Below are positions 8,849 to 17,433 of a stretch of DNA of 64,000 nucleotides, in pieces. The stretch lies in NCBI RefSeq assembly GCF_018622995.1, contig NZ_CP076022.1, positions 2,728,001 to 2,792,000 on the forward strand, read 5' to 3'. The notes under the pieces were generated by a model, which worked only from the letters and a program-made list of their open reading frames with translations, was not told the DNA's origin and did no database searches. Numbering within the stretch: position 1 is the stretch's first letter; the number at the start of each line of letters is the position of its first letter. The translations under genes were made by a program, and so were the position numbers. The stretch is from Arthrobacter jiangjiafuii (GTDB lineage Bacteria > Actinomycetota > Actinomycetes > Actinomycetales > Micrococcaceae).

Positions 8849-9463
8849 GTGAGCAACCAGCAAACCGGCAAGTCAACCCGGCTACCCCGGGAAGAACGCC
8901 GCCGCCAACTGCTGAGCGCCGCGCAGGAGGTCTTTGTCAGCAACGGTTTCCACGGCGCGGCCATGGATGACATTGCCGAAGCAGCCCAAGTCAGCAAACC
9001 GGTCCTGTACCAGCATTTCCCCGGCAAGCGCGAGCTGTACCTGGCGCTGCTGGAGAACCACTTGGGGACGTTGACGGAGTTCCTCACCACCGCGTTGAAC
9101 TCCACCACCGACAACAAGCTGCGGGTGCGGGAAACCATGCGCGCGTATTTCCGCTTCGTGGCCCAGGACAGCCAGGGGCACCGGCTGGTGTTTGAATCCG
9201 ACCTCACGTCCGACGTCGAGATCAGTGCCCGGATCGAGGAGTTCAATGCCTTGTTCGCCAGCAATATTGCCGGGGTGATTGCCGAAGACACCAAACTCTC
9301 CCCTCTGGAGGCCACCCTGCTGGGCCGGGCCCTGGCCGGAATGGCTCAGGTGAGTGCCCGCTACTGGCTGGAGACCGACGGAGACCTGGACATCGATGCG
9401 GCGTCCGAACTTGTCTACCGTTTAGCTTGGCGCGGAATCAGTCGGTTCCCGAAAGAGATCTAG
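8849..9463 (+). CDS. TetR-family transcriptional regulator
   Basis: This 204-residue protein has a TetR DNA-binding domain (EERRRQLLSAAQEVFVSNGFHGAAMDDIAEAAQVSKPVLYQHFPGK region, residues about 17-62) and an all-helical ligand domain. The GTG at 8849 is preferred over the in-frame TTG at 8819 because AGAGG lies about ten bases upstream of it. Synteny with moeZ, DUF3107 and the ferritin-like and helicase genes matches the mycobacterial Rv3206c-Rv3211 region, where the homologue is Rv3208. Two palindromes upstream may be its operator. The ligand is unknown. Confidence 0.92.
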   Translation: MSNQQTGKSTRLPREERRRQLLSAAQEVFVSNGFHGAAMDDIAEAAQVSKPVLYQHFPGKRELYLALLENHLGTLTEFLTTALNSTTDNKLRVRETMRAYFRFVAQDSQGHRLVFESDLTSDVEISARIEEFNALFASNIAGVIAEDTKLSPLEATLLGRALAGMAQVSARYWLETDGDLDIDAASELVYRLAWRGISRFPKEI

Positions 9464-9527
9464 AGTAGATTTCGAACCGGATCCGTTCTTACATCCGGAT
9501 ACGTTCATTAATACAGGAGGCCTCACG

Positions 9528-9752
9528 GTGGAAGTAAAAATCGGTATTCAGAATGTTGGCCGCGAGATTGTCTTTGAGTCGAACCAGAACGCCGACGCCG
9601 TTGCCGATCTGGTGGCCGAAGCCATCAGCGGGTCGAAGGAACTGCGCCTGAAGGACGAGAAGGGCCGGTTGATCCTGGTTCCGGCCGGCGTCATCGGCTA
9701 CGTGGAAATCGGAGCCGAAGAGGTCCGCCGCGTCGGTTTCGGCGCGCTCTAG
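9528..9752 (+). CDS. DUF3107 family protein
   Basis: This 74-residue conserved actinobacterial protein starts VEVKIGIQNVGREIVFES and matches the family of mycobacterial TB9.4 (Rv3208A). It has no membrane segment or signal and is probably a small alpha/beta fold. AGGAGG precedes the GTG start by about eight bases. It follows the TetR gene at 64 bp, as in mycobacteria, and the two are probably transcribed together. Function is unknown. Confidence 0.9.
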   Translation: MEVKIGIQNVGREIVFESNQNADAVADLVAEAISGSKELRLKDEKGRLILVPAGVIGYVEIGAEEVRRVGFGAL

Positions 9753-9774
9753 GCCCTCACCGGAAGGCAGGAAG

Positions 9775-10077
9775 ATGATCACTCTGGTTGTGTCCGCGCT
9801 TGCCTCGCTGGCAGCCGGCTTCATCGTGTGGGGTATCGACAAGCGCCGCTCGCGCTACGGCATCTTCCTGCTCCCCGGCCTGGCCATGGCCGCCGGCCTG
9901 CTTCTGTGGCTGGTCCTGCAGCTGATCGGCACCGGTTCCGACCCTGATCTTTTCTGGCTGACGTGGGCGGCGCCGCCCCTCGCCGGTGCTGTCGCAGCCG
10001 TCGCTGCCGCCCTCATCGTGGGTCCCCGGAGACGGGATGAAGACGACGCCGCGCTGGAAGCGATCCTGCGTCTCTAG
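9775..10077 (+). CDS. Small membrane protein, three predicted segments
   Basis: This 100-residue protein has hydrophobic segments at about residues 2-20, 31-52 and 60-82, with a charged C-terminal tail (GPRRRDEDDAALEAILRL). I do not recognise a family with a known function. GGAAGG precedes the ATG. It lies 22 bp after the DUF3107 gene and is probably in the same transcript. Its stop codon overlaps the stop of the convergent SGNH-hydrolase gene. Confidence 0.75.
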   Translation: MITLVVSALASLAAGFIVWGIDKRRSRYGIFLLPGLAMAAGLLLWLVLQLIGTGSDPDLFWLTWAAPPLAGAVAAVAAALIVGPRRRDEDDAALEAILRL

Positions 10078-10952
10078 CCTGGGCCTGGGCCCGCGCCTTC
10101 AAGCAGTCGCCCCAGTTCCGTGGCGAAGACCGTCCCGGCTGCCTGGTGTCCCGCGGCGGTGAAGTGCCGCCCGTCAGGCTGCAGCAACGGTCTCAGCGAG
10201 TACCGGTCCCACCAGTCCCCCACGCTCAGAAACTCCACTCCTTCCTGTGCCGCCACGCCAGCCAGCACCTGGTCCACCTCAGCGCGGCGGATTCCGGCGG
10301 ATGTTCTCTTGGTGGAGATGACCCCCACCATCACCAGCCTCGAGTGCGGATAGGTGCGGCGCATCTCCCGGACCAGCCCGGCTGCGGCCTTGGCGATCTC
10401 GGAATCTGCTGCGCGTCCGGCGTCGTTGCCGCCCCCTTGCAGGATCACCAGCTTCGGGTTTCCGTACGGCAGCAGCCACTGCTCCTTGACAAGGGCCGTG
10501 TAATAGCTGCCCACTGTGCCGTTTCCCACGGTGTAGCCCGTGCCTCCCGCACCCCGCAGGACCGTCCGGAAGCCCAGTTCTTTGAGTCCGCGGTCCACCC
10601 ACGTATCCGGCCCCGTCTGTGAATCGCCGATGACGACAGCTGAGCGGGCGATCGCCGCGTCATACGTCATCATCCTTTCCAGGCCCGGCACCCGGATCAG
10701 GGAACCGTGCCCATGTACTGATACCGCTGCACACACCCGGGAGGACCGCTCGATTCCGCCGAGCGCCTGGCGGCAGCCAGTGCCGGCCGGAGTTCGGTCC
10801 GGGGCCTGGGACGACGGCGGCTGGTCCCACGAGGCCGGCTCGGCCCCGGTGCCAACGCCGGCGCCGGACACCAGCAGGATCCCGGCGCACAGTGTCAGGG
10901 CAACGCGCCGCAGCGCTGAAGAACCTGCCTTCAGCTGCTTGACGAAAACCAT
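10074..10952 (-). CDS. Secreted SGNH/GDSL-type hydrolase
   Basis: This 292-residue protein has a Sec signal peptide of about 35 residues (basic MVFVKQLKAGSSALRR, then a hydrophobic core) and an SGNH esterase fold. Block I is VVIGDSQTG with the nucleophilic serine, block III is LQGGGNDAGR with the conserved Asn, and block V is PDGRHFTAAGH with the catalytic Asp/His pair. The reading frame is open for another 113 codons upstream, but that stretch is Arg/Pro-rich and enters the next gene; the ATG at 10952 has a G-rich ribosome site and a signal peptide. The substrate is unknown; acyl esters on a cell-wall or lipid component are plausible. Confidence 0.85.
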   Translation of the reverse strand: MVFVKQLKAGSSALRRVALTLCAGILLVSGAGVGTGAEPASWDQPPSSQAPDRTPAGTGCRQALGGIERSSRVCAAVSVHGHGSLIRVPGLERMMTYDAAIARSAVVIGDSQTGPDTWVDRGLKELGFRTVLRGAGGTGYTVGNGTVGSYYTALVKEQWLLPYGNPKLVILQGGGNDAGRAADSEIAKAAAGLVREMRRTYPHSRLVMVGVISTKRTSAGIRRAEVDQVLAGVAAQEGVEFLSVGDWWDRYSLRPLLQPDGRHFTAAGHQAAGTVFATELGRLLEGAGPGPG

Positions 10953-11104
10953 AGAGGCACCCCCCACGAGGTTCCGCCCCTGGCGGACACCGTTTCTTCG
11001 CAGCGGACTACGTTCCGGCTGCGGCCGGCGATCAGCCCGGCGAGCACAGCGTACAACCGGTGTGCGCCCTGCCGGTTCGGCTGCGGGCGTGTCGCGGCCG
11101 CGGC

Positions 11105-11812
11105 TTAGGCGGTAAGTCCCAACCGGTTCATCCGCCGGGAGTGGCTGCGGGTCAGGGCGGCGAAGAGCATCTTGACTTCGTCTTCGTAGATCCCCTGGAC
11201 CGTGCCTTGAAGCAGCCCGCCCAGGACGGCGCGTTCCAGGAGTACCCGCTGGGCCTGGGTCAGTGCTTCGCCGACCAGCCGGCGGCCCCACAGGGCCAGC
11301 CGCGACGCGAGCCGCGGGTCATCGGCCAGGGCCTGCTGCAGCCGCGCCTCGAGCACCCCGCCGGTGGGCTCGGCTTCCTGCAGGCCCAGGACCAGTGACG
11401 CTGTTTCGGGGTCGAGCCGGGCCGCGACAGCCTGGTAAAAGTCATCCGAAATGGCATCGGTGACGTAGAACTTCATCAGCGACTCGAACCAGTCAGCGGG
11501 CTTGGTCCGGTCGTGGAAGGCATCCACCGAGGGCTGGAATGGACGCATGGCTTCCTCCGGGTCCAGGCCCAGCTCCTGCAGATGGGCGCTCACGCGTTCA
11601 AAGTGCTCGTACTCGCGCACCGCCAGAGCGCCCAGCACCGTGCGGTCATGCAGCGTCGGTGAAAAACGGGCATCGGAGGACATCCGTTCAAACGCCGAAA
11701 GCTCTCCATAGGCCATGACGCCAAAGAGGTCTGCAAGGAAGCGGCGGTAAATATCGGCCGGGGAATCGGCGCCGAGAGGGGAAAGGGGCTCGGTGGGTGT
11801 CCGCTCAGTCAT
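11105..11812 (-). CDS. Ferritin-like (MiaE-like) di-iron fold protein
   Basis: This 235-residue protein resembles the MiaE_2 ferritin-like family. Candidate metal ligands are in GVMAYGELSAFERM, in AVREYEHFERV (ExxH type) and in the later helices (DAISDDFYQ, IYEDEVKMLFA). It is conserved next to the TetR/DUF3107 and DEAD-box helicase genes (Rv3210c position in mycobacteria). tRNA hydroxylation is only a family-based guess. A TACGCT box ends 7 bp before the ATG. It is divergent from the helicase gene. Confidence 0.8.
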   Translation of the reverse strand: MTERTPTEPLSPLGADSPADIYRRFLADLFGVMAYGELSAFERMSSDARFSPTLHDRTVLGALAVREYEHFERVSAHLQELGLDPEEAMRPFQPSVDAFHDRTKPADWFESLMKFYVTDAISDDFYQAVAARLDPETASLVLGLQEAEPTGGVLEARLQQALADDPRLASRLALWGRRLVGEALTQAQRVLLERAVLGGLLQGTVQGIYEDEVKMLFAALTRSHSRRMNRLGLTA

Positions 11813-11819
11813 GGACCCC

Positions 11820-11825
11820 AGCGTA
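11820..11825 (-). promoter_or_regulatory. Putative -10 box of the ferritin-like gene
   Basis: TACGCT lies 7 bp before the ATG at 11812 and no ribosome site is visible; leaderless pattern. Confidence 0.45.
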
Positions 11826-11933
11826 CCTTCGGCCCCGCGTCAGGGCCGCACCGGGCCGGGGTGGGGGGCACCTTGTCCCCAAGCGGCCCCGCGCGCCGCG
11901 CGCACCAATGCGATGGCACCGGCACCCACCGGG

Positions 11934-12173
11934 TAGACTTGGGTGGTAGTAAATGGATGCCCGGTCGTCTGATAGACCCAGACCCGCAATACCTACGCGA
12001 TCTTGATATTTTCGGCCGCCGGCGAAGGCCCTATGCCCCGCGGCCGGCCTGCAGTTGTTAGCCCGCGATCGGCTTCCGCTGGACGCATCATGCGCGCGCC
12101 ATCCGCTCCGGTATGGGCTGTTACAGCCACTCGTCGAGCCTGGTGCCGCGATGCCTAACTGAACGGTATTTAA
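11934..12173 (+). promoter_or_regulatory. Promoter and long 5' leader of the RNA-helicase gene
   Basis: The 361-bp gap 11813-12173 holds no coding region I can support. A -10-like TAGACT at 11934-11939 would give a leader of about 225 nt. The leader is GC-rich with complementary blocks (for example GGCCGCCGGCG and CCGCGGCCGGCC around 12014-12050) and ends in an A/T-rich stretch before the start. Long structured leaders are usual for cold-induced RNA helicases; a regulatory role here is inferred. Confidence 0.4.
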
Positions 12174-13853
12174 TTGAACACTGAACTTTCCCAGGTGGAC
12201 GACTCCCGTCACCTCACCGCCGATGACAGCAACGAAGCTTTGCACGTGGCCGAGACCCTGGCCACCACGCAGGCAGCAGCCGAAATTCCCGAACTGACCT
12301 TCGCCGATTTCGGTGTCCGCTCCGACATCGTCGAGTCGCTGGCGGAGGCCGGGATCACGCATCCGTTCCCCATCCAGTCCATGACGCTGCCCGTAGCGCT
12401 CGGCGGCCATGACATCATCGGCCAGGCCAAGACCGGTACCGGCAAGACGCTGGGCTTCGGCATTCCCGCGATCCAGCGTGTGATCGCGCCCGACGACGAG
12501 GCGTACGCCACCCTCGCCGTACCCGGCGCCCCGCAGGCCCTGATCGTGGTCCCCACCCGTGAGCTTGCCGTGCAGGTCGCCGGCGATCTGTCCACGGCTG
12601 CAAAGCGCCGCGGCGCCCGCATTGTCACCATCTACGGCGGCCGTGCCTACGAGCCCCAGCTCGAAGCCCTCACCGCGGGCGTGGAGATCGTGGTCGGCAC
12701 CCCCGGCCGCCTGATCGACCTTTACAACAAGAAGCACCTGTCGCTGAAGAACGTGCGCATTGTCGTGCTCGACGAGGCCGACGAGATGCTGGATCTGGGC
12801 TTCCTGCCCGACGTCGAAACCCTGATGGCCGCCACCCCGGCCGTCCGCCAGACGCTGCTCTTCTCGGCCACCATGCCCGGCGCCGTCGTCGCCATGGCCC
12901 GGCGCTACATGACCAAGCCCACCCACATCCGCGCCGCCGATCCGGATGACGAGGGGATGACCAAGAAGGACATCCGCCAGGTTGTCTACCGCGCCCACAA
13001 CCTCGACAAGAGTGAAGTGGTTTCGCGCATCCTGCAGTCCAAGGGCCGCGGCCGCACCATCATCTTCACCAAGACCAAGCGCACCGCCGCCAAGCTCTCC
13101 GAAGAGCTGGCCGACCGCGGCTTTGCCGTTGCCGCCATGCACGGCGACCTGGGCCAGGGTGCACGCGAGCAGGCCATGCGCGCCTTCCGCAACGAGAAGG
13201 TCGACGTGCTCGTGGCCACCGACGTCGCCGCGCGCGGCATCGACGTCGACGACGTCACGCACGTGATCAACTACCAGTGCCCCGAAGACGAAAAGACCTA
13301 CCTGCACCGGGTGGGCCGCACCGGCCGTGCCGGCAACAAGGGCACGGCAGTGACGTTCGTTGACTGGGACGACGTTCCCCGCTGGGGCCTGATCAACAAG
13401 GCACTGGGCCTGGACCAGGCCGAGCCCGTGGAAACGTACTCCTCCTCGCCGCACCTGTACACGGACCTGGATATCCCCGAAGGCACCAAGGGCCGCCTGC
13501 CGCGCAACAAGCGCACCCTGGCCGGCATCAATGCCGAGGAAATCGAAGACCTGGGCGAAACCGGCAAGAAGAACACTGCGGCGTCGTCCTCCCGGGAAGG
13601 CTCCCGCGACGGCGCCCGCAGCGGCGACCGTTCGCGTTCCGGCGGCACCCGGGGCGACCGTCCCCGCGGCGGCGACCGGGGCCGCTCGGACAAGCGCGAA
13701 GGAACCCGCCGTTCCGCGGAGGCCCCTGCTGCCCCCGCGAAGGCTGAGAAGACGCCGGTGGCAGCTGAACCCGCTGCCGACCGTCCCCGCCGCAGCCGCA
13801 CCCGTACCCGCCGCCGCAACGGCGAAGTGGTCGACAACAGCGCAGCCGAATAG
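12174..13853 (+). CDS. DEAD-box ATP-dependent RNA helicase
   Basis: This 559-residue helicase remodels structured RNA, probably in ribosome assembly, mRNA decay or cold adaptation. Motifs in order are the Q motif (HPFPIQSMTLP), I (AKTGTGKT), Ia (PTRELAVQ), Ib (TPGRL), II (DEAD in VVLDEADEMLDLG), III (SAT), IV (IIFTKTK), V (ATDVAARGID) and VI (HRVGRTGRAG). The last 100 residues are an Arg/Gly/Ser-rich tail typical of RNA binding. The start is uncertain: TTG at 12174 or GTG at 12195, neither with a good ribosome site. The homologue in mycobacteria is Rv3211 (rhlE). Confidence 0.95.
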   Translation: MNTELSQVDDSRHLTADDSNEALHVAETLATTQAAAEIPELTFADFGVRSDIVESLAEAGITHPFPIQSMTLPVALGGHDIIGQAKTGTGKTLGFGIPAIQRVIAPDDEAYATLAVPGAPQALIVVPTRELAVQVAGDLSTAAKRRGARIVTIYGGRAYEPQLEALTAGVEIVVGTPGRLIDLYNKKHLSLKNVRIVVLDEADEMLDLGFLPDVETLMAATPAVRQTLLFSATMPGAVVAMARRYMTKPTHIRAADPDDEGMTKKDIRQVVYRAHNLDKSEVVSRILQSKGRGRTIIFTKTKRTAAKLSEELADRGFAVAAMHGDLGQGAREQAMRAFRNEKVDVLVATDVAARGIDVDDVTHVINYQCPEDEKTYLHRVGRTGRAGNKGTAVTFVDWDDVPRWGLINKALGLDQAEPVETYSSSPHLYTDLDIPEGTKGRLPRNKRTLAGINAEEIEDLGETGKKNTAASSSREGSRDGARSGDRSRSGGTRGDRPRGGDRGRSDKREGTRRSAEAPAAPAKAEKTPVAAEPAADRPRRSRTRTRRRNGEVVDNSAAE

Positions 13854-13873
13854 CCGGGCAGTCACCACAGCCC

Positions 13874-14776
13874 ATGAGCACACCCCTTTGGTCGCCGGAC
13901 GGCAGGTCGCTGGTGGTACACGCGGACAACGCAGTGTTCCTGCCTACCCTGCCGGACGGCGCCTTCACCATGATCTATGTGGATCCGCCGTTTAACACCG
14001 GCCGGTCCCAGCGCCGCCAGCAGACCACCATGGTCCGCAGCGCCGACGGCAGCGGCGACCGCGTCGGTTTCAAGGGCCGCAGCTACAGCACGGTCAAGGG
14101 CCTGCTCTCCAGCTACGACGACGCCTTTGACGATTACTGGGCGTTCCTGGAGCCGCGCCTGGCCGAAGCCTGGCGGCTGCTGGCCGATGACGGCACCCTG
14201 TACGTGCACCTGGACTACCGCGAAGTGCACTACGCCAAGGTGATGCTGGATGCCCTGTTCGGCCGGGACTGCTTCCTCAACGAAATCATCTGGGCCTATG
14301 ACTACGGCGGACGGGCGAAAAACCGCTGGCCGGCCAAGCACGACAACATCCTGGTCTATGTGAAGAACCCCGCCGCGTACCACTTCGACAACGCCGAAGT
14401 GGACCGTGAACCGTACATGGCCCCGGGGCTGGTGACACCGGAAAAGGTCGCTCTGGGGAAGCTGCCCACCGACGTCTGGTGGCACACCATTGTCTCGCCC
14501 ACGGGCAAGGAAAAAACCGGCTACCCCACGCAGAAACCCGAGGGCCTGCTCCGGCGGACCGTGGCTGCCAGCAGCCGTGAGGGTGACTGGGTCCTGGACT
14601 TCTTCGCCGGTTCCGGCACCCTGGGCGCCGTGGCAGCGAAACTGAACCGGAAGTTTGTCTGCGTGGATGCCAATCCACAGGCAATCGACGTGATGTCCAA
14701 GCGGCTGGGGCATGCCGCCGACATCGTTTCCGCGCCGGGCGCTGCAGCTCCCCTGCCGGCCGACGCCGTCGGCTAG
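13874..14776 (+). CDS. Orphan DNA (adenine-N6 or cytosine-N4) methyltransferase
   Basis: This 300-residue enzyme transfers a methyl group from S-adenosylmethionine to an exocyclic amine of DNA. The catalytic motif DPPF (residues 37-40, MIYVDPPFNTG) precedes the SAM-binding motif DFFAGSGT (242-249), the beta-class order. YPTQKP at 217-222 is the motif X block. The middle region presumably recognises the target. No restriction endonuclease or specificity gene is adjacent, so it looks like a solitary methyltransferase. It starts 20 bp after the helicase stop without a clear ribosome site. Confidence 0.88.
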   Translation: MSTPLWSPDGRSLVVHADNAVFLPTLPDGAFTMIYVDPPFNTGRSQRRQQTTMVRSADGSGDRVGFKGRSYSTVKGLLSSYDDAFDDYWAFLEPRLAEAWRLLADDGTLYVHLDYREVHYAKVMLDALFGRDCFLNEIIWAYDYGGRAKNRWPAKHDNILVYVKNPAAYHFDNAEVDREPYMAPGLVTPEKVALGKLPTDVWWHTIVSPTGKEKTGYPTQKPEGLLRRTVAASSREGDWVLDFFAGSGTLGAVAAKLNRKFVCVDANPQAIDVMSKRLGHAADIVSAPGAAAPLPADAVG

Positions 14777-14785
14777 CAGGGAAAG

Positions 14786-15634
14786 TCAGGCGAAGAGGAT
14801 CGGCGTTCCGGTGGCCAGTTCGCCCATTTTCTCCAGGACGGCGGGGTCAGTGGTGAATTCCCCCAGCAGGTTCGGCTTGCCCGTGCCGTGATAGTCGCTG
14901 GAGCCGGTGACGAGCAGCGAGTTATCCGCAGCCAGCTGCCGCAGCCAGACCCTGCCCTCGGCAGGGTTGTCCCGGTGGTCGGCCTCCACCCCGAGCAGGC
15001 CGGCGTCGATCATGTCCCGGAAGGTCTTCTCCCCCACCACCCGCCCCCGCGAGGAAGCCACCGGATGGGCAAACACCGGAACTCCCCCGGCGCGCCGGAT
15101 GAGGTCGACGGCGCGGGCCGGGTCCGGTGCGTAGTGCGCCACGAAGTAGCGTGAACGGGCGGTGAGGATGCCCGAGAAGGCAGCGGAGCGGTTGGGCACC
15201 ACACCCGCTGCGACCAGGGCATCGGCAATGTGCGGCCGGCCGATCGTTGCCCCGGGCGCCACGTGTTCCTGCACCAGCTCCCAGTTAATCGGATAGTCCT
15301 CCGCGAGCCGCTGGACCATCAGCTCGGCGCGCGAGACCCGGGCGGTCCGGGATTTGGCAATTTCAGCCAGCAGCTCCGGATGGGTCGGATCGTGCAGATA
15401 GGACAGCACGTGGACGCTGATCCCCTCTTCGCTGCGGCAGGACACCTCCATGCCCCGCACCAGGCCCAGGCCCAGTTCCTGCGCCGCCTCGGCCGCCTCG
15501 TCCCAGCCGGCGGTCGAATCGTGGTCCGTCAGTGCCACCACGTCGAGTCCCGCCTGGCGGGCGGACCGCATCACCTCCGCCGGCGGCTGGGTTCCGTCGG
15601 AGACTGTTGAGTGCGTGTGCAGGTCGATTCTCAC
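14786..15634 (-). CDS. PHP-domain phosphoesterase
   Basis: This 282-residue metal-dependent phosphoesterase belongs to the TrpH/RNase AM group. Metal-binding blocks visible are DLHTHSTVSDG (residues 4-14), ALTDHDSTAGW, GMEVSC, GRPHIADAL, FAHP and SDYHG. Characterised relatives hydrolyse 3',5'-nucleotide bisphosphates or act as 5'-3' exonucleases on RNA. The start is a GTG with a TAGATT box ending 6 bp upstream and no ribosome site. It is convergent with the methyltransferase gene (9 bp gap) and divergent from the aminopeptidase gene. Confidence 0.9.
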   Translation of the reverse strand: MRIDLHTHSTVSDGTQPPAEVMRSARQAGLDVVALTDHDSTAGWDEAAEAAQELGLGLVRGMEVSCRSEEGISVHVLSYLHDPTHPELLAEIAKSRTARVSRAELMVQRLAEDYPINWELVQEHVAPGATIGRPHIADALVAAGVVPNRSAAFSGILTARSRYFVAHYAPDPARAVDLIRRAGGVPVFAHPVASSRGRVVGEKTFRDMIDAGLLGVEADHRDNPAEGRVWLRQLAADNSLLVTGSSDYHGTGKPNLLGEFTTDPAVLEKMGELATGTPILFA

Positions 15635-15640
15635 CTGCTC

Positions 15641-15646
15641 AATCTA
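15641..15646 (-). promoter_or_regulatory. Putative -10 box of the PHP gene
   Basis: TAGATT ends 6 bp before the GTG start at 15634; leaderless pattern. Confidence 0.5.
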
Positions 15647-15736
15647 CTTGGTCCGGCACGGGGGACCGGAACCGGCACGGGTACAGGCGCCCCGGGATGT
15701 TTGGCTGCCCAGCCCGGGCGGTGAGACCATGGAGGG

Positions 15737-17335
15737 GTGACTACTGATGCGAATCCACTGACCACCGCCAACACGTCGGGACTCGAGGAGCCCTCGGAAG
15801 GGCAGCCCTTGGATGACCGCGTGAACAACCGCTCGCAGAAGCCCTCCAACGCAGCCTACAAGGCGTTCATGGCCACCGGCTGGGCCGACGACGAAACAGC
15901 CCTTCCGGCCACCGCCGAAGTGGCCCCCCATGCCGCCCGGCGCCGTCGTGCGCTGTCGGAGCGTTTCCCGGGTGAACGCCTGGTGGTTCCCGCCGGACCG
16001 CTGAAGGTCCGTTCCAATGACACCGACTACCGCTTCCGGCCGCACTCCGGCTTTGCGCACCTGACCGGGCTGGGCCTGGACCAGGAACCCGACGCCATCC
16101 TCATCATGGAACCGGTTGAGCCGGGAACTGGCGACGACGGCGGCAACCACACCGCGGTCCTGTACTTCCGCCCCCTCGCCGGCACGGACAGCGAAGAGTT
16201 CTACTCCAACGCCCGCTACGGTGCCTTCTGGATCGGGTCCCGGCTGGGCCTGGAGCAGGTCAGCGCCCTGCTGGACCTCCCGACCCGCCACCTGGACGAA
16301 GCCGAAACCGCCATCACGTCCAACGTCGGAGACCCGCAGTTCGGCGGCGTCTCCGTTCGCCTGCTGCGCAAGGTTGATGAGATGGTCGACGCGCTGGTGG
16401 ACACTGTCCGCTACAACACCGCCATGGACCCGGAGAACGTTGACCTGGGTGCACTTGATGCCCTGGACGGGGAACTGACGGAGGCGCTGTCCGAGCTGCG
16501 CCTGATCAAGGACGCCTGGGAAATCAAGCAGATGGAAGCCGCAGTGGCTGCCACGGTCAACGGCTTCACCGACGTGGTCAAGGCCCTGCCGCGGGCCATT
16601 GCCCACCCGCGCGGGGAGCGCGTGGTGGAGGGTGCTTTCTTCGCCCGGGCCCGTGAAGAAGGCAACGACCTCGGCTACGACACCATCGCCGCGGCCGGCA
16701 ACAACGCCACCGTGCTCCACTGGATCCGCAACAACGGCACCGTCAACGCCGGTGAGCTGCTGCTGCTGGACGGCGGAGTTGAGGCCGACAGCCTGTACAC
16801 CGCCGATGTCACCCGCACCATCCCGGTCAACGGCACGTACTCCCCCGTGCAGCGCAAGATCTACCAGGCCGTGCTGGATGCCGCAGATGCCGGCTTCGCC
16901 GCCGCAGTCCCGGGCGCAAAGTTCCGCGATGTCCATGCCGCCGCCGTCCGGGTCCTGGCCGAGCGCCTCGACTCCTGGGGCCTGCTTCCGGTACCGCTGG
17001 ACGAGGCACTTTCCGACGAAGGCCAGCAGCACCGCCGCTGGATGCCGCACGGCACCAGCCACCACCTTGGCCTGGATGTTCACGACTGTGCCCAGGCGCG
17101 GAAGGAACTCTACTTGGACGGCATCATCGAAGAAGGCATGGTCTTCACGATCGAGCCCGGCCTCTACTTCAAGAACGAAGACCTGACGGTTCCCGAGGAA
17201 TACCGGGGCATCGGCGTCCGGATCGAGGATGACATCCTGATCACCGCCGAGGGGCCGGTCAACCTCAGTGCGGCCCTGCCGCGCAACCCGGAGGACGTCG
17301 AAAACTGGATGGCAGGCATTTACGCCGCCGAGTAG
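15737..17335 (+). CDS. Aminopeptidase P family (Xaa-Pro aminopeptidase)
   Basis: This 532-residue metallopeptidase releases N-terminal residues preceding proline. The N-terminal domain (about residues 60-230, FRPHSGFAHLTGL) is followed by a pita-bread domain. Its metal ligands are in LLLDGGVEADSLYTADVTRT (two Asp), HGTSHHLGLDVHD (His), FTIEPGLYF (Glu) and GIGVRIEDD (Glu). The GTG start has GGAGG close by, and GACCAT ends 6 bp upstream of it. About 50 poorly conserved residues precede the domain. A strong bidirectional terminator follows. Confidence 0.93.
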   Translation: MTTDANPLTTANTSGLEEPSEGQPLDDRVNNRSQKPSNAAYKAFMATGWADDETALPATAEVAPHAARRRRALSERFPGERLVVPAGPLKVRSNDTDYRFRPHSGFAHLTGLGLDQEPDAILIMEPVEPGTGDDGGNHTAVLYFRPLAGTDSEEFYSNARYGAFWIGSRLGLEQVSALLDLPTRHLDEAETAITSNVGDPQFGGVSVRLLRKVDEMVDALVDTVRYNTAMDPENVDLGALDALDGELTEALSELRLIKDAWEIKQMEAAVAATVNGFTDVVKALPRAIAHPRGERVVEGAFFARAREEGNDLGYDTIAAAGNNATVLHWIRNNGTVNAGELLLLDGGVEADSLYTADVTRTIPVNGTYSPVQRKIYQAVLDAADAGFAAAVPGAKFRDVHAAAVRVLAERLDSWGLLPVPLDEALSDEGQQHRRWMPHGTSHHLGLDVHDCAQARKELYLDGIIEEGMVFTIEPGLYFKNEDLTVPEEYRGIGVRIEDDILITAEGPVNLSAALPRNPEDVENWMAGIYAAE

Positions 17336-17367
17336 GCAGCAGTTTGCTAGGCAAGCACCTTCATACA

Positions 17368-17407
17368 CAAGAGGCTCCGCACCCCATCGGGGGTACGGAG
17401 CCTCTTG
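17368..17407. terminator. Strong bidirectional hairpin terminator
   Basis: An 18-bp stem with one mismatch (CAAGAGGCTCCG.. / ..CGGAGCCTCTTG) and a short loop near 17386-17389, followed by TTTG on the plus strand. It serves the aminopeptidase gene and the convergent gene ending at 17434. Confidence 0.9.
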
Positions 17408-17433
17408 TTTGAGCCAATTGTGTGGCGGCGTGG

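Noticed and set aside
10953-11291. N-terminal extension of the SGNH hydrolase frame
   Set aside because: The extra 113 codons are Arg/Pro-rich and run into the ferritin-like gene, whereas the ATG at 10952 starts a clear signal peptide.
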